Shown: positions 14,975 to 25,778, numbered from the stretch's first letter. The stretch: 37,096 bases of DNA from an uncultured Streptococcus sp. (GCA_934215455.1 CAKPZX010000012.1:1-37096); one strand, 5' to 3'. Notes: generated by a model from the letters alone, not told the origin. A program made the numbers and translations.

Positions 14975-16233
14975 TGCAAAAACAAGAAAGCCATTCACAG
15001 GCCGCTATTTTAGGCTTGCAACACCTTTTGGCCATGTATTCGGGATCTATTTTGGTGCCGATCATGATCGCAGGAGCTTTGGGCTATAACGCTCACCAGC
15101 TAACTTACCTCATCTCTACAGATATCTTCATGTGTGGGGTAGCAACTTTCCTTCAAGTGCAGCTCAATAAATACTTTGGGATCGGTCTTCCGGTAGTCCT
15201 TGGGGTTGCCTTCCAGTCTGTGGCACCTCTCAGCATGATCGGGGCTAGTCATGGTAGTGGGGCTATGTTTGGTGCCTTGATTATCTCAGGGATTTATGTC
15301 ATCCTTGTCTCTGGTTTCTTCTCTAAGATTGCCAACCTCTTCCCATCAATTGTAACGGGATCCGTTATTACAACCATTGGTTTGACCTTGATTCCGGTAG
15401 CGATTGGAAATATGGGAAATAATGCACCCAAACCAACCGTTCAGAGCTTGATTTTGGCTGTGGTGACTATTCTCATCATTCTGGTTGTTAATATCTATAC
15501 GACTGGTTTTATTAAATCCATTTCAATTTTGATTGGTTTGATCGCAGGAACTGCCATTGCGGCTTCTATGGGCTTGGTGGATTTCACACCTGTATCGCAA
15601 GCACCAGTCATTCACGTTCCCACACCTTTCTTCTTTGGAGCTCCTAAGTTTGAAATCACTTCAATCTTAATGATGTGTATCATTGCAACAGTTTCTATGG
15701 TGGAATCAACAGGTGTCTATCTTGCTCTTTCTGATATTACTAAAGATCCAATTAATAGCACGCGCCTTCGCAATGGGTACCGTGCTGAAGGGTTAGCTGT
15801 TCTCCTCGGTGGTATCTTCAATACCTTCCCTTACACAGGATTCTCACAAAACGTTGGCTTGGTGAAATTGTCTGGTATCAAGACTCGTCTTCCAATCTAC
15901 TATGCGGCTGGTTTCCTTGTTCTTCTTGGTCTCCTTCCTAAGTTTGGAGCTTTGGCACAAATCATTCCAAGTCCAGTTCTTGGGGGAGCGATGCTAGTGA
16001 TGTTTGGTTTTGTATCGATTCAAGGGATGCAGATTCTTGCGCGTGTTGATTTTGAACACAATGAGCACAACTTCTTGATCGCTGCTGTATCGATTGCTGC
16101 AGGGGTTGGCTTGAACAACAGTACCCTCTTCAATGGCCTTCCAACAGGATTCCAAATGTTCTTTGCGAACGGAATTGTCGTTGCCAGTGTCTTGGCGATC
16201 GTTCTCAATGCTATTTTAAACCGCAACAAATAA
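14974..16233 (+). CDS. pbuX: Xanthine permease (NCS2 family)
   Basis: A 419-residue polytopic transporter of the nucleobase-cation symport-2 family with about 12-14 membrane helices. Family-typical stretches include GLQHLLAMYSGSILVP near the N-terminus and the central VESTGVYLALSD and NTFPYTGFSQNVGLV motifs. It imports xanthine, the substrate of the co-transcribed xpt. Its ATG overlaps the xpt stop by one base. Confidence 0.95.
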   Translation: MQKQESHSQAAILGLQHLLAMYSGSILVPIMIAGALGYNAHQLTYLISTDIFMCGVATFLQVQLNKYFGIGLPVVLGVAFQSVAPLSMIGASHGSGAMFGALIISGIYVILVSGFFSKIANLFPSIVTGSVITTIGLTLIPVAIGNMGNNAPKPTVQSLILAVVTILIILVVNIYTTGFIKSISILIGLIAGTAIAASMGLVDFTPVSQAPVIHVPTPFFFGAPKFEITSILMMCIIATVSMVESTGVYLALSDITKDPINSTRLRNGYRAEGLAVLLGGIFNTFPYTGFSQNVGLVKLSGIKTRLPIYYAAGFLVLLGLLPKFGALAQIIPSPVLGGAMLVMFGFVSIQGMQILARVDFEHNEHNFLIAAVSIAAGVGLNNSTLFNGLPTGFQMFFANGIVVASVLAIVLNAILNRNK

Positions 16234-16246
16234 TTATCTCAAATTT

Positions 16247-16276
16247 ACCGGAGGTCCTTGGATCTTCGGTTTTTTT
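16247..16276 (+). terminator. Rho-independent terminator after pbuX
   Basis: An 11-bp stem with G-T pairs (16247-16257 with 16260-16270), a 2-base loop as drawn, and a seven-base T tract. It ends the xpt-pbuX transcript. Confidence 0.85.
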
Positions 16277-16346
16277 GACTTTTAAGAAAACATATAGTAG
16301 AGTGGAAGAGGAGAAAATCTTATTTGATGAGAAGAGAATTAGAATT

Positions 16347-17690
16347 ATGTATGTAACCTACCACTTTAAAGAGCGCTTGCGCTTGTTTTTGAGTCTATTT
16401 TTGCCGATTTTGATCTACCAATTGGCCAATTATTCAGCCAGCTTTGTCGATACAGCCATGACTGGTCAGTACCGGACCCTTGATTTGGCCGGTGTTTCTA
16501 CAGCTACCAGTCTGTGGAATCCATTTTTTACTTTCTTGACAGGGATTGTCTCTGCGCTGACACCGATTGTTGGACATCATTTAGGAAAGGGAAATAAAGA
16601 ACGAATTGCTGGCGATTTTTACCAATTCCTCTATATGTCATTTGGTATGGCGGTTCTCTTAATAGGGTTTGTTTGGGGGATTGCACCTGTGATTCTCAAG
16701 CAGATCGGCTTAGAAAATGTTGTTGCCCAAATAGCCATTCGCTATTTATATTTCCTTTCTCTAGGAATCTTACCCTTGTTGCTCTTTAGTATCGTGCGGA
16801 CCTTCCTCGATACCTTGGGAATGACGCGTCTATCCATGTACTTGATGCTCTTGCTTTTGCCTCTCAATGCTTGTTTTAATTATATCCTGATCTATGGAGC
16901 CTTTGGTTTCCCTGAGATGGGAGGAGCAGGAGCAGGTCTTGGAACCTCTCTGGCCTACTGGGTCTTGCTGGTGATTGCAGTTTTGATTTTGTGCAAGCAT
17001 CCCAAGGTAGCACCTTTCCAATTGTGGAAGCCGCAACCTTATGATTTTAAAGGAATGAAAGAAGTATTGCGACTTGGGCTTCCAATCGGTGGAATTGTTT
17101 TTGCAGAAGTCATCATCTTCTCGCTAGTTGGTCTGTTAATGGCAAAATTCCCATCACTAACCATCGCTAGTCACCAATCGGCCATGAATTTTTCTAACTT
17201 GATGTATGCTTTCCCAGTTAGTATCTCAAGTACCATGGCGATTATTGTATCTTACGAACTGGGAGCAGGAAGACCAGAAGTGGTCAAACGATATTGCCGT
17301 TTAGGACGGCTGACAGCCTTTGGCTTTGCGATTGTCACTCTCGTCTTTCTTTATACATTCCGCTTCCAACTGGCGGGGCTATACGGCAATGATCCAGTCT
17401 TTGTGCAACAAACAGCTATTTTCATGACCTATAGCCTCTTTTTCCAAGTAGCTGATACCTTTGCAGCACCCCTTCAAGGAATTTTGCGGGGGTATAAGGA
17501 TACAACCGTTCCTTTCTTATTAGGAGTCTTTAGTTATTGGTGTATCTCTATCCCACTAGGGATTTTCCTTGACCATGTGACCAACCTTGGTCCATACTCC
17601 TATTGGATCGGCCTCATTTCGAGCCTTGTCGTAAGTGGAATTTGTTACCAGCTTCGGCTCTGGCAGATCGAAAAAAAGCAAACAAACTAA
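16347..17690 (+). CDS. MATE-family efflux transporter
   Basis: A 447-residue protein of the multidrug and toxic compound extrusion family with 12 predicted membrane helices in two repeats. The typical first helix reads FLPILIYQLANYSASFVDTAM. Start choice: ATG at 16347 gives the usual family N-terminus and length. A longer in-frame TTG reading from 16275 begins in the T tract of the pbuX terminator and adds a non-conserved 24 residues, so it was rejected. Such proteins use H+ or Na+ gradients to export cationic drugs or metabolites; the substrate here is unknown. Confidence 0.88.
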   Translation: MYVTYHFKERLRLFLSLFLPILIYQLANYSASFVDTAMTGQYRTLDLAGVSTATSLWNPFFTFLTGIVSALTPIVGHHLGKGNKERIAGDFYQFLYMSFGMAVLLIGFVWGIAPVILKQIGLENVVAQIAIRYLYFLSLGILPLLLFSIVRTFLDTLGMTRLSMYLMLLLLPLNACFNYILIYGAFGFPEMGGAGAGLGTSLAYWVLLVIAVLILCKHPKVAPFQLWKPQPYDFKGMKEVLRLGLPIGGIVFAEVIIFSLVGLLMAKFPSLTIASHQSAMNFSNLMYAFPVSISSTMAIIVSYELGAGRPEVVKRYCRLGRLTAFGFAIVTLVFLYTFRFQLAGLYGNDPVFVQQTAIFMTYSLFFQVADTFAAPLQGILRGYKDTTVPFLLGVFSYWCISIPLGIFLDHVTNLGPYSYWIGLISSLVVSGICYQLRLWQIEKKQTN

Positions 17691-17695
17691 ACTAA

Positions 17696-17717
17696 AGTCT
17701 GGGAAACCAGGCTTTTT
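17696..17717 (+). terminator. Rho-independent terminator after the MATE gene
   Basis: A 7-bp stem AGTCTGG/CCAGGCT with a GAAA tetraloop, followed by five Ts. Confidence 0.8.
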
Positions 17718-17736
17718 ATGCACCGTAAATATTATA

Positions 17737-17751
17737 AATTTTCTGAAAGTT
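17737..17751 (+). promoter_or_regulatory. CodY box upstream of ilvD
   Basis: AATTTTCTGAAAGTT matches the CodY consensus at 14 of 15 positions and ends one base before the -35 box of ilvD. CodY repression of branched-chain amino acid genes is well established in low-GC Gram-positives. Confidence 0.7.
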
Positions 17752-17752
17752 C

Positions 17753-17780
17753 TTGACAATTGAGGTCAAAGTGGTAAGAT
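17753..17780 (+). promoter_or_regulatory. Promoter of ilvD
   Basis: Consensus TTGACA (17753-17758), 16-base spacer, TAAGAT (17775-17780) preceded by TGG. The ribosome site AGAAGGAG follows just before the ATG at 17817. Confidence 0.8.
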
Positions 17781-17816
17781 TAGGAGGTAGAAATGAAGAA
17801 CTAGAAGGAGAACAAG

Positions 17817-19535
17817 ATGAGAAGTGATATGATCAAAATGGGGATCGACCGAGCACCAGCGCGTGGTCTCCTCTATGCAACAGGGCAAGTAAAATCAGCA
17901 AAGGATATGCAAAAGCCCTTTATTGCCATTTGTAACTCCTATATTGATATCGTTCCAGGCCATGTTCACCTGCGTGAATTAGCAGATATTGCCAAGGAAG
18001 CTATCCGTGAGGCTGGTGGGATTCCTTTTGAATTTAATACCATCGGTGTCGATGATGGGATTGCGATGGGCCATATCGGGATGCGTTACAGTTTGCCATC
18101 TCGTGAGTTGATCGCAGATGCTGCTGAAACAGTCATCAATGCCCACTGGTTTGATGGTGTTTTCTATATTCCTAACTGTGATAAGATTACACCAGGAATG
18201 ATTTTAGCAGCCATGCGGACCAATGTGCCAGCCGTATTTTGTTCTGGTGGACCCATGAAGGGTGGCGTTGACATGACGGGGCATCAGGCGACTCTCTCCA
18301 GTTTGTTTGAAGCTGTAGGTACTTATCAAGCTGGTGATATGGGCATGGATGAGCTGGATTTCTTGGAAAAAAATGCCTGTCCAACTTGTGGCTCTTGCTC
18401 AGGTATGTTTACTGCCAATTCCATGAACTGTTTGATGGAAGTATTAGGCCTTGCTCTTCCTGGAAATGGTACCATCCTAGCTGTCTCAGATGAACGCCGG
18501 GAATTGGTTCGCCAAGCGGCCAAACAATTGGTAGAGAATATTAAAAAGGATATCCGTCCACGGGATATTGTGACTAAAGAAGCCATCGACGATGCTTTTG
18601 CGCTTGATATGGCCATGGGTGGTTCAACCAATACTGTGCTTCATACGCTCGCTATTGCGCGTGAAGCAGGGATTGACTATGATCTCAAAGATATCAACGA
18701 AATTGCCAAGAAGACACCTTATCTTTCTAAAATTGCCCCTTCAAGTGTTTACACCATGCATGATGTGCATGAAGCTGGTGGTGTTCCAGCCATTATCAAT
18801 CAGTTGATTAAAAAAGGAGCCATTAAGGGTGATCGTATTACAGTTACTGGTAAGACTTTGAAAGAAAATGTAGCTGGTGCTGAAATCAAAAATGAAGAAA
18901 TTATCCATCCAATCGAGCATCCTATTTCACCAGTTGGTGGTTTGTCTATCCTTTACGGAAATATTGCTCAGGATGGAGCTGTTATCAAGGTCGGTGGTGT
19001 AGATCCATCTGTTAAAACTTTCCGCGGTAAAGCTATTTGTTGTGATTCACAAGATCAAGCCCTTGAGTTGATTGACAATGGAACAGTTAAGAAGGGCCAT
19101 GTCGTTGTCATTCGTTACGAAGGTCCTCAGGGTGGACCTGGTATGCCAGAAATGTTGGCACCAACTTCTAAGATTGTCGGACGCGGTCTTGGTAAGGATG
19201 TGGCTCTGATTACGGATGGTCGTTTCTCAGGAGCTACTCGTGGGATTGCTATTGGTCACGTTTCTCCAGAAGCAGCAGAAGGTGGAAATATCGCCTTGAT
19301 TGAAGACGGGGACGAAATCGTGATTGATCTACCAAATCGTACTATCGATTTGCTTGTCGATGATGCAACTCTTGCAGAACGTCGCAAACACTTGAAACCA
19401 TTCAAATCAAAAATCTCAAGCGGTTGGTTGCGTCGCTATACAGCCTTTGCTAAATCAGCTAATGTCGGCGGAACCTTGATGAGTGACGAAGAATTTGAAG
19501 AACGGAAAGCAGAACGTCAAGCCCAAGAAAAATGA
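17817..19535 (+). CDS. ilvD: Dihydroxy-acid dehydratase
   Basis: A 572-residue Fe-S dehydratase that makes the 2-keto acid precursors of valine, isoleucine and leucine. The three expected cluster cysteines are C39 (AICNSY), C121 (PNCDKITPG) and C194 ([19 protein letters not shown]). Further family motifs are QGGPGMPEM and RFSGATRG. Length is standard. It stands alone here, away from the other ilv genes, with its own promoter and CodY box, followed by a terminator shared with the convergent tautomerase gene. Confidence 0.96.
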   Translation: MRSDMIKMGIDRAPARGLLYATGQVKSAKDMQKPFIAICNSYIDIVPGHVHLRELADIAKEAIREAGGIPFEFNTIGVDDGIAMGHIGMRYSLPSRELIADAAETVINAHWFDGVFYIPNCDKITPGMILAAMRTNVPAVFCSGGPMKGGVDMTGHQATLSSLFEAVGTYQAGDMGMDELDFLEKNACPTCGSCSGMFTANSMNCLMEVLGLALPGNGTILAVSDERRELVRQAAKQLVENIKKDIRPRDIVTKEAIDDAFALDMAMGGSTNTVLHTLAIAREAGIDYDLKDINEIAKKTPYLSKIAPSSVYTMHDVHEAGGVPAIINQLIKKGAIKGDRITVTGKTLKENVAGAEIKNEEIIHPIEHPISPVGGLSILYGNIAQDGAVIKVGGVDPSVKTFRGKAICCDSQDQALELIDNGTVKKGHVVVIRYEGPQGGPGMPEMLAPTSKIVGRGLGKDVALITDGRFSGATRGIAIGHVSPEAAEGGNIALIEDGDEIVIDLPNRTIDLLVDDATLAERRKHLKPFKSKISSGWLRRYTAFAKSANVGGTLMSDEEFEERKAERQAQEK

Positions 19536-19536
19536 G

Positions 19537-19584
19537 AAAAAACCTTTCCTGCTATGTGATGTCACAAGCAAGAAAGGTTTTTTT
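19537..19584. terminator. Bidirectional terminator between ilvD and the tautomerase gene
   Basis: A 12-bp outer stem (19537-19548 with 19572-19583) with A and T tracts on both sides and further inner pairing. It suits both the plus-strand ilvD and the minus-strand gene that converges on it. Confidence 0.8.
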
Positions 19585-19594
19585 AGCGGAAATA

Positions 19595-19777
19595 TTATTT
19601 GGTGCGCATTTCACCTTGAGGGAAGTAAGTTCCTTCAGGCATATCATTAATGATAACGTGAACAGCTGACTGAGGAGCGCCAGTATTGCGGACAACAGCT
19701 TCCGTTACTTCTTTAGCGAGGGCTTTCTTTTGTTCCAAGGTGCGTCCTTCAAATAGGTCAATTCGTACAAATGGCAT
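19595..19777 (-). CDS. 4-oxalocrotonate tautomerase family protein
   Basis: A 60-residue protein of the 4-OT family; after removal of Met1 the catalytic proline is at the N-terminus (MPFVRIDLFEGR). The length and the central pattern EQKKALAKEVTEAV and HVIINDM fit the hexameric short-chain tautomerases. The physiological substrate is unknown in streptococci. A strong AGGAGGTGG site precedes the start on the minus strand, and an extended -10 (TGATAAAAT on that strand) lies in the divergent gap to tdk. Confidence 0.9.
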   Translation of the reverse strand: MPFVRIDLFEGRTLEQKKALAKEVTEAVVRNTGAPQSAVHVIINDMPEGTYFPQGEMRTK

Positions 19778-19846
19778 ATGGCCACCTCCTAAATTTTTTA
19801 TAGGACTATTTTATCACATTTTGGGATACAAAGCTTAGCAAAATTA

Positions 19847-19855
19847 TGGTAAAAT
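19847..19855 (+). promoter_or_regulatory. Extended -10 promoter for the tdk operon
   Basis: TGG followed by TAAAAT (19850-19855), 36 bases before the tdk start. No clear -35 box is seen at the expected distance. Confidence 0.45.
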
Positions 19856-19891
19856 GTTAATGAAACACATTTTAGAGAGAACTGAAGGAAA

Positions 19892-20476
19892 ATGGCACAA
19901 TTATATTATAAATATGGGACCATGAACTCTGGGAAAACCATTGAGATCTTGAAGGTGGCCCATAATTATGAAGAGCAAGGCAAGAGCGTCGTCATCATGA
20001 CCTCAGCAATCGATACACGAGATGGAGTAGGAGTGGTTTCTAGCCGGATCGGTATGAAACGGGAAGCCGTTGCGATTGAAGACGATACTGATATATTTGG
20101 CTTTATTAAAAACCAAGCAATCAAACCTTACTGTGTCTTAATCGATGAAGCTCAGTTTTTGAAACGCCACCATGTCTATGACTTGGCAAGAGTCGTGGAT
20201 GAACTGGATGTGCCTGTTATGGCTTTTGGTCTCAAAAATGATTTCCGAAATGAACTCTTTGAAGGTTCCAAACACCTCCTCTTGTTAGCCGACAAGATCG
20301 AGGAAATCAAAACCATCTGTCAGTACTGTTCCCGCAAGGCGACTATGGTCTTGCGTACCCAAGCAGGCAAACCTGTCTATGATGGAGAGCAAATCCAGAT
20401 TGGTGGACACGAGACCTATATCTCGGTTTGTCGCAAGCATTATTTTAATCCAGACATACCACCTGAAAGCGTCTAG
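19892..20476 (+). CDS. tdk: Thymidine kinase (TK1 type)
   Basis: A 194-residue enzyme phosphorylating thymidine with ATP for pyrimidine salvage. The P-loop is GTMNSGKT (9-16), the Walker B/catalytic segment is VLIDEAQFL (82-90, with E86), and the lasso zinc site is formed by C143, C146, C180 and probably H183. Length is normal. It leads the housekeeping run tdk-GNAT-prfA-prmC-sua5, an arrangement seen in other streptococci. Confidence 0.95.
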   Translation: MAQLYYKYGTMNSGKTIEILKVAHNYEEQGKSVVIMTSAIDTRDGVGVVSSRIGMKREAVAIEDDTDIFGFIKNQAIKPYCVLIDEAQFLKRHHVYDLARVVDELDVPVMAFGLKNDFRNELFEGSKHLLLLADKIEEIKTICQYCSRKATMVLRTQAGKPVYDGEQIQIGGHETYISVCRKHYFNPDIPPESV

Positions 20477-20497
20477 AACGTTTTAGAGAGGATAAAA

Positions 20498-20971
20498 ATG
20501 TCTATTTGTTTAAAATATATTACAATAGAGAATTATTTTGACGTTTTAAATCTAGAAGTTCATCCAAACCAAAGGAATTTTATTGCATCCAATTCCATTA
20601 GTTTAGCTGAAGCCTATGTATATGATAAAAATGGTGATTTTATAGCTCCCTTAGCAGTTTATGATAAGGAAGTATTAATTGGTTTTGTTATGATTGCCTA
20701 TGACCGGAAAATTGGGATCAGTAAGGGGAACTACTTGTTATTTCGTTTTATGATAGATAAACGATTTCAAGGTTTAGGCTATTTTAAACCGACTATGGAT
20801 GCAGTTATTGACTTTGTTCGAACAGAGCCAGCTGGAAAAGCAACAAGTCTTTGGTTATCTTATGAACCGGAAAATAATCAAGCGAGATCTTGCTATCTCC
20901 ATTATGGATTTAAAGAAACTGGCGAAGTCATAGAAGACGAAATTGTAGCAATCTATGATCTAACAACCTAG
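20498..20971 (+). CDS. GNAT-family N-acetyltransferase
   Basis: A 157-residue protein whose RFMIDKRFQGLGYFKPTM segment (83-100) is the acetyl-CoA-binding motif A of the GNAT fold, nearest in feel to diamine/spermidine acetyltransferases (PaiA/BltD). The usual QxxGxG/A reads QGLGYF here (91-96), with Phe at the last position, a small deviation. The substrate is unknown. It is more A+T-rich than its neighbours. It lies between tdk and prfA with 21- and 15-base gaps, so it should be co-transcribed. Confidence 0.85.
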   Translation: MSICLKYITIENYFDVLNLEVHPNQRNFIASNSISLAEAYVYDKNGDFIAPLAVYDKEVLIGFVMIAYDRKIGISKGNYLLFRFMIDKRFQGLGYFKPTMDAVIDFVRTEPAGKATSLWLSYEPENNQARSCYLHYGFKETGEVIEDEIVAIYDLTT

Positions 20972-20986
20972 AATTAAGGAGCAAAC

Positions 20987-22066
20987 ATGAATATCTATGA
21001 TCAACTACAAGCTGTAGAAGACCGTTATGAAGAGTTAGGAGAATTACTGAGTGACCCAGATGTAGTCTCTGATACCAAACGCTTTATGGAGCTTTCAAAA
21101 GAAGAGGCTTCCACTCGCGACACGGTGACAGCCTACCGAGAGTACAAGCAAGTGCTTCAAAATATCGTCGATGCTGAAGAAATGATCAAGGAAGCAGGCG
21201 GAGATGCGGATTTGGAAGAAATGGCCAAGCAAGAGCTGAAAGATGCAAAGGCTGAAAAAGAAGAGTACGAAGAAAAACTGAAGATCTTACTTCTTCCAAA
21301 AGATCCAAACGATGACAAGAACATTATCTTGGAAATCCGTGGGGCAGCAGGAGGAGACGAAGCCCAGTTGTTTGCTGGCGACCTCTTGCAGATGTATCAA
21401 AAATATGCGGAAAGCCAAGGTTGGCGCTTTGAGGTCATGGAAGCCTCTTACAATGGCGTTGGCGGGATCAAAGAAGTAGTGGCCATGGTTTCTGGTCAAT
21501 CGGTCTACTCGAAACTCAAGTATGAATCTGGTGCCCACCGGGTACAACGCGTTCCTGTGACTGAAAGCCAAGGTCGTGTCCATACCTCTACAGCAACCGT
21601 TCTGGTCATGCCAGAAATTGAAGAAGTTGAGTACGACATTGATCCAAAAGACCTTCGGATTGACATCTACCACGCATCTGGTGCGGGTGGACAAAACGTC
21701 AACAAGGTCGCTACAGCCGTTCGTATCGTCCACTTGCCAACCAATATCAAGGTCGAGATGCAGGAAGAACGGACGCAACAGAAGAACCGTGAAAAAGCCA
21801 TGAAAATTATCCGTGCGCGTGTGGCTGCCCACTTTGCTCAGATTGCCCAAGACGAGCAAGACGCTGAGCGGAAGTCAACCATCGGTACTGGTGACCGTTC
21901 TGAGCGGATCCGGACTTATAACTTCCCTCAAAACCGTGTGACCGATCACCGGATTGGCTTGACCCTTCAAAAACTGGATACTATCTTATCTGGTAAATTA
22001 GACGAAGTGGTCGATGCTTTGGTCTTGTATGATCAAACTCAAAAACTAGAAGAGTTGAACAAATAA
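20987..22066 (+). CDS. prfA: Peptide chain release factor 1
   Basis: A 359-residue class I release factor reading UAA and UAG. The codon-recognition tripeptide is PVT (190-192, the PxT of RF1) and the peptidyl-hydrolysis motif is GGQ (234-236). Length matches bacterial RF1. The next gene, prmC, encodes the methyltransferase for this GGQ glutamine, and their one-base TAATG overlap couples them. Confidence 0.97.
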   Translation: MNIYDQLQAVEDRYEELGELLSDPDVVSDTKRFMELSKEEASTRDTVTAYREYKQVLQNIVDAEEMIKEAGGDADLEEMAKQELKDAKAEKEEYEEKLKILLLPKDPNDDKNIILEIRGAAGGDEAQLFAGDLLQMYQKYAESQGWRFEVMEASYNGVGGIKEVVAMVSGQSVYSKLKYESGAHRVQRVPVTESQGRVHTSTATVLVMPEIEEVEYDIDPKDLRIDIYHASGAGGQNVNKVATAVRIVHLPTNIKVEMQEERTQQKNREKAMKIIRARVAAHFAQIAQDEQDAERKSTIGTGDRSERIRTYNFPQNRVTDHRIGLTLQKLDTILSGKLDEVVDALVLYDQTQKLEELNK

Positions 22067-22902
22067 TGTTGTTGGGATCATTATTAGCCCAGTATGAAGA
22101 AGAATTAATAGCCGTTGGAGAGGAAGCAGAAAGCCTCTCCTTCGCGTATCGTGCTTTAAAAAACTGGACTTTTACAGACTTTGTCCTTGCCTTGCAAAAA
22201 GAAGTGGAAGTAGAGGATCAGGCCTTGCTTGAATCCATCTTTGAGCAGCTGAAAAACCACATCCCTGCCCAGTATATTATTGGTAGTGCAGAATTCTGTG
22301 GCCATGTTTTTACAGTGGATGAGCGCGTGCTGATTCCACGCCCAGAAACAGAGGAGTTGGTGGCTCTCATTCTCGAAGAAAACGATGAGAAAGCCTTACG
22401 AGTTCTGGATATTGGTACAGGAAGTGGTGCTATCGCTATTAGCTTAGCCTTTGCTAGACCTACCTGGCAGGTTCAAGCTAGCGATGTCTCAGAAGAGGCT
22501 TTAGCCCTGGCTCAAGAAAATGCCAATCAGTTAAAAGCTGTCCTTGAATTCAAGTCGTCAGATGTACTGGATCAGCTAGAAGGTCCTTATGACCTGATTG
22601 TGTCCAACCCTCCCTATATCTCTCTGGATGATGTAGAAGAGGTTGGAGCCAATGTTTTAGCCTCTGAACCCCACTTAGCTCTTTTTGCGGATCGTGATGG
22701 ATATGCCATCTACGAAAAGATTGCCCAGCAAGCACCAAGTGTTTTAACACCAGACGGAAAGATCTATCTAGAAATTGGCTATAAGCAAGGAGCCAAAGTA
22801 AAAGAGCTCTTTCAAGAAGCGTTTCCTAACAAACGAGTTCGCGTTCTGAAAGACCAATTTGGACAAGATAGAATGGTAGTAGTAGACAATGGATCACATT
22901 GA
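22066..22902 (+). CDS. prmC: Release factor glutamine methyltransferase
   Basis: A 278-residue SAM-dependent methyltransferase of the HemK/PrmC family. The SAM-binding motif is VLDIGTGSGA (113-122) and the active-site motif is NPPY (181-184), which holds the target glutamine amide. The N-terminal helical domain (1-85) is the release-factor-binding part. It methylates the GGQ glutamine of RF1 and RF2. It overlaps prfA by one base and the following sua5-like gene by 14. Confidence 0.96.
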   Translation: MLLGSLLAQYEEELIAVGEEAESLSFAYRALKNWTFTDFVLALQKEVEVEDQALLESIFEQLKNHIPAQYIIGSAEFCGHVFTVDERVLIPRPETEELVALILEENDEKALRVLDIGTGSGAIAISLAFARPTWQVQASDVSEEALALAQENANQLKAVLEFKSSDVLDQLEGPYDLIVSNPPYISLDDVEEVGANVLASEPHLALFADRDGYAIYEKIAQQAPSVLTPDGKIYLEIGYKQGAKVKELFQEAFPNKRVRVLKDQFGQDRMVVVDNGSH

Positions 22903-23500
22903 GAAAGAATTAGAAGCTGGACGTGCGGTTATTCTGCCAACTGAAACAGTCTATGGTATTTTTGCCAAAGCTTTGGATCAAGAGGCAGTTGATTATATAT
23001 ACGAGTTAAAACGTAGACCGAGAGACAAGGCTCTGAATTTAAATGTAGCCGATGAAAAAACGATTCGACTTTATTCGAAAAATCAACCTAGTTATTTAAC
23101 AAAACTGATTGATTCATTTTTACCAGGGCCTCTCACTATCATTCTTCAGGCTAATGACAAGGTACCAGACTGGATTCATTCAGGATTGGATACAGTTGGT
23201 TTCCGTATACCGGCTCACCCAAAAACGTTGGAATTAATTCGTAAATACGGCCCTTTGGTTGGTCCCTCGGCCAATCTTTCAGGTCATGCAAGTGGAACAA
23301 AGTATGAAGCTATAGTAAGCGAATTTGATCAAGTGGTTCCTGGTGTCGAGGATGATGAATTTCTGACTGGACAAGATTCAACTATTTTGGATATCTCTGG
23401 TTCCAAAGCAAGGATTTTGCGACAAGGTTCAATTACCAAATCTGATTTGCTTGCACAAGTGCCCGAGCTTTCCTTTGAGGTAGATGAACTTCCTCAGTGA
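22889..23500 (+). CDS. L-threonylcarbamoyladenylate synthase (Sua5/YciO/YrdC family)
   Basis: A 203-residue enzyme of the YrdC fold, making threonylcarbamoyl-AMP from threonine, bicarbonate and ATP for t6A in tRNAs. Motifs seen are the basic KRRPRDKALN (41-50) and GPSANLSG (125-132). It lacks the extra C-terminal Sua5 domain, so it is the short form. The 14-base overlap with prmC shows coupling to translation-related genes. Confidence 0.9.
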   Translation: MDHIEKELEAGRAVILPTETVYGIFAKALDQEAVDYIYELKRRPRDKALNLNVADEKTIRLYSKNQPSYLTKLIDSFLPGPLTIILQANDKVPDWIHSGLDTVGFRIPAHPKTLELIRKYGPLVGPSANLSGHASGTKYEAIVSEFDQVVPGVEDDEFLTGQDSTILDISGSKARILRQGSITKSDLLAQVPELSFEVDELPQ

Positions 23501-23538
23501 TAATGTACATAAATAATTTTTTATAAAGGAGTAGACCG

Positions 23539-24795
23539 ATGATTTTTGATAAAGAAGATTACAAAGCCTATGATGCAGACCTATGGAATGCGATCGCTAA
23601 AGAAGAAGAGCGTCAACAAAACAATATTGAGTTGATTGCTTCTGAAAATGTCGTCTCTAAGGCAGTGATGGCTGCTCAAGGGTCTATTCTGACAAATAAA
23701 TATGCCGAAGGCTATCCTGGTCGTCGTTACTATGGCGGGACAGATGTGGTCGATGTGGTCGAAAGTCTCGCGATCGAACGGGCCAAAGAAATCTTTGGGG
23801 CTAAATTTGCCAACGTTCAACCGCATTCAGGAAGTCAGGCAAACTGTGCTGCCTATATGGCCTTGATTGAGCCTGGTGATACTGTCATGGGGATGGATCT
23901 AGCTGCCGGTGGGCATTTGACGCACGGAGCTTCTGTGAGCTTCTCTGGTCAAACCTATAACTTTGTGTCCTATAGTGTAGATCCTGAAACAGAACTCTTG
24001 GATTTTGATGCCATCCTAAAACAAGCCCAAGAAGTGAAGCCAAAACTCATCGTTGCTGGTGCCTCAGCCTACTCTCATATCATTGATTTCTCAAAATTCC
24101 GTGAGATTGCAGATGCAGTAGGAGCCAAGCTCATGGTTGACATGGCCCATATTGCTGGTCTCGTGGCAGCGGGTCTTCATCCAAGTCCAGTTCCTTATGC
24201 CCATATCACGACTACGACCACTCACAAGACCCTTCGTGGACCTCGTGGAGGCCTAATCTTGACCAATGACGAGGAATTGGCTAAGAAAATTAACTCTGCT
24301 ATTTTCCCTGGTATTCAAGGAGGACCGTTGGAGCATGTCATTGCAGCCAAAGCTGTCGCCTTCAAAGAAGCGCTGGATCCTGCCTTTAAAGAGTATGCAG
24401 CTAACGTGATTAAGAACAGTCAGGCCATGGCTGATGTCTTCTTGCAAGATCCAGATTTCCGCGTTATTTCAGGCGGAACAGAGAACCACCTTTTCCTTGT
24501 CGACGTCACTAAAGTTGTTGAAAATGGGAAAGTGGCGCAAAACTTGTTGGATGAAGTCAACATCACCCTAAACAAGAACTCTATTCCTTATGAAACCTTG
24601 TCTCCATTTAAGACCAGTGGGATTCGGATTGGTGCAGCAGCCATCACCGCTCGTGGTTTTGGTGAAAAAGAAAGTCGCACCGTTGCTGAACTCATGATCA
24701 AAGCACTGAAGAATGCGGATAATCAAGAAGTATTAGATGAAGTGCGTAGCCAAGTCAAAGCCTTGACAGACGCCTTTCCACTTTACGAGGACTAA
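23539..24795 (+). CDS. glyA: Serine hydroxymethyltransferase
   Basis: A 418-residue PLP enzyme interconverting serine and glycine with tetrahydrofolate. The PLP-binding lysine is K230 in [15 protein letters not shown], and the N-terminal ELIASEN and [15 protein letters not shown] segments are family hallmarks. The ATG has an AAAGGAG site. It sits 38 bases behind the sua5-like gene and only 8 before the nucleoid-associated gene. Confidence 0.97.
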   Translation: MIFDKEDYKAYDADLWNAIAKEEERQQNNIELIASENVVSKAVMAAQGSILTNKYAEGYPGRRYYGGTDVVDVVESLAIERAKEIFGAKFANVQPHSGSQANCAAYMALIEPGDTVMGMDLAAGGHLTHGASVSFSGQTYNFVSYSVDPETELLDFDAILKQAQEVKPKLIVAGASAYSHIIDFSKFREIADAVGAKLMVDMAHIAGLVAAGLHPSPVPYAHITTTTTHKTLRGPRGGLILTNDEELAKKINSAIFPGIQGGPLEHVIAAKAVAFKEALDPAFKEYAANVIKNSQAMADVFLQDPDFRVISGGTENHLFLVDVTKVVENGKVAQNLLDEVNITLNKNSIPYETLSPFKTSGIRIGAAAITARGFGEKESRTVAELMIKALKNADNQEVLDEVRSQVKALTDAFPLYED

Positions 24796-24803
24796 ACTAT
24801 CTT

Positions 24804-25778
24804 ATGGATATTTACGTAAAAAAAGCCATCATTCATCAATTTAGCCCAGACGATACCGATCTCTATCTGGCAGATAAATTTCTCAATATCACACCTAAAA
24901 TCGAGGAATACTTGCGTAAGAAGATTGAACGGGTCTACTCTGATGAAGCCAGGACCGGTATTTTCGAAGAGGACAATCCTTTTCTTGAGATGATTTCAGA
25001 TGACCTATTAGAAACTTCGGTAGCAGTAGCGAATCGCTGGAAGGAAGAATTTGTCGTCTCTGAGAATCAAAAAACCAACGATTTGGTTTTTGTTGAGTTT
25101 TCAAAAGAAGGGGTGGACCATTTTGCCTTTCTTCGGATTGCCTTACGGGAAACCCTGACGCATCTTGGTGGTGAAGTGGATAATCCGATTAAGTTGACGC
25201 AAAATAATCTACCTGGTTTTGGCACTGGTGCTGATGAGGCCTTGGTCATCAATTTTCAAAGTCGCAAATACCACTTGATTGAAAAACGGATCAAGTACAA
25301 CGGGACGTTCTTGAATTATTTTTCTGAGAATCTGTTGCAGGCGCAACCCAAGATCTCCCCTAAAAAATCGATCAAGGCACTAGAAAAAACAGCCCAGAAG
25401 ATTGCGGAAAGCTTTAACACAGATGATTTTCAATTTCAATCAAAGGTTAAATCAGCTATTTTTAACCATATTGAGGAAGAAAATAAACTCTCTCCTGAGA
25501 AATTAGCGGATGATCTCTTCAACGACAATCTGACAGCTCGCCTCAGTTTTATTGACCAAGTTAAAGAAGCTGTACCAGAGCCTGTCACTTTTGAAGAAAT
25601 TGATGCAAGTCGCCAGTTGAAGAAGTTCGAAAATCAGAAATTGTCATTGTCAAATGGAATTGAACTGATCGTTCCGAATAATGTCTATGAAGATGCAGAA
25701 TCTGTTGAATTTATTCTAAACGATAACGGGACCTATTCTATTTTGATCAAAAATATTGAGGATATACAGAGTAAATAA
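24804..25778 (+). CDS. Nucleoid-associated protein (NdpA/YejK, 37-kDa family)
   Basis: A 324-residue soluble protein with the family N-terminus [15 protein letters not shown] and central segments such as [17 protein letters not shown] and [30 protein letters not shown] in shortened form. Homologues bind DNA in E. coli (YejK); the role in streptococci is not established. It lies between glyA and the lysozyme-like gene, the same order as in other streptococci. Its stop overlaps the next ATG by one base. Confidence 0.85.
   Translation: MDIYVKKAIIHQFSPDDTDLYLADKFLNITPKIEEYLRKKIERVYSDEARTGIFEEDNPFLEMISDDLLETSVAVANRWKEEFVVSENQKTNDLVFVEFSKEGVDHFAFLRIALRETLTHLGGEVDNPIKLTQNNLPGFGTGADEALVINFQSRKYHLIEKRIKYNGTFLNYFSENLLQAQPKISPKKSIKALEKTAQKIAESFNTDDFQFQSKVKSAIFNHIEEENKLSPEKLADDLFNDNLTARLSFIDQVKEAVPEPVTFEEIDASRQLKKFENQKLSLSNGIELIVPNNVYEDAESVEFILNDNGTYSILIKNIEDIQSK

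Noticed and set aside
16275..16346. TTG start for the MATE transporter
   Set aside because: It falls within the T tract of the pbuX terminator. The ATG at 16347 matches the usual family N-terminus.
21287..21859. 190-codon open frame opposite prfA
   Set aside because: Complement of a highly conserved release factor gene and without any protein-like motif or start signals.
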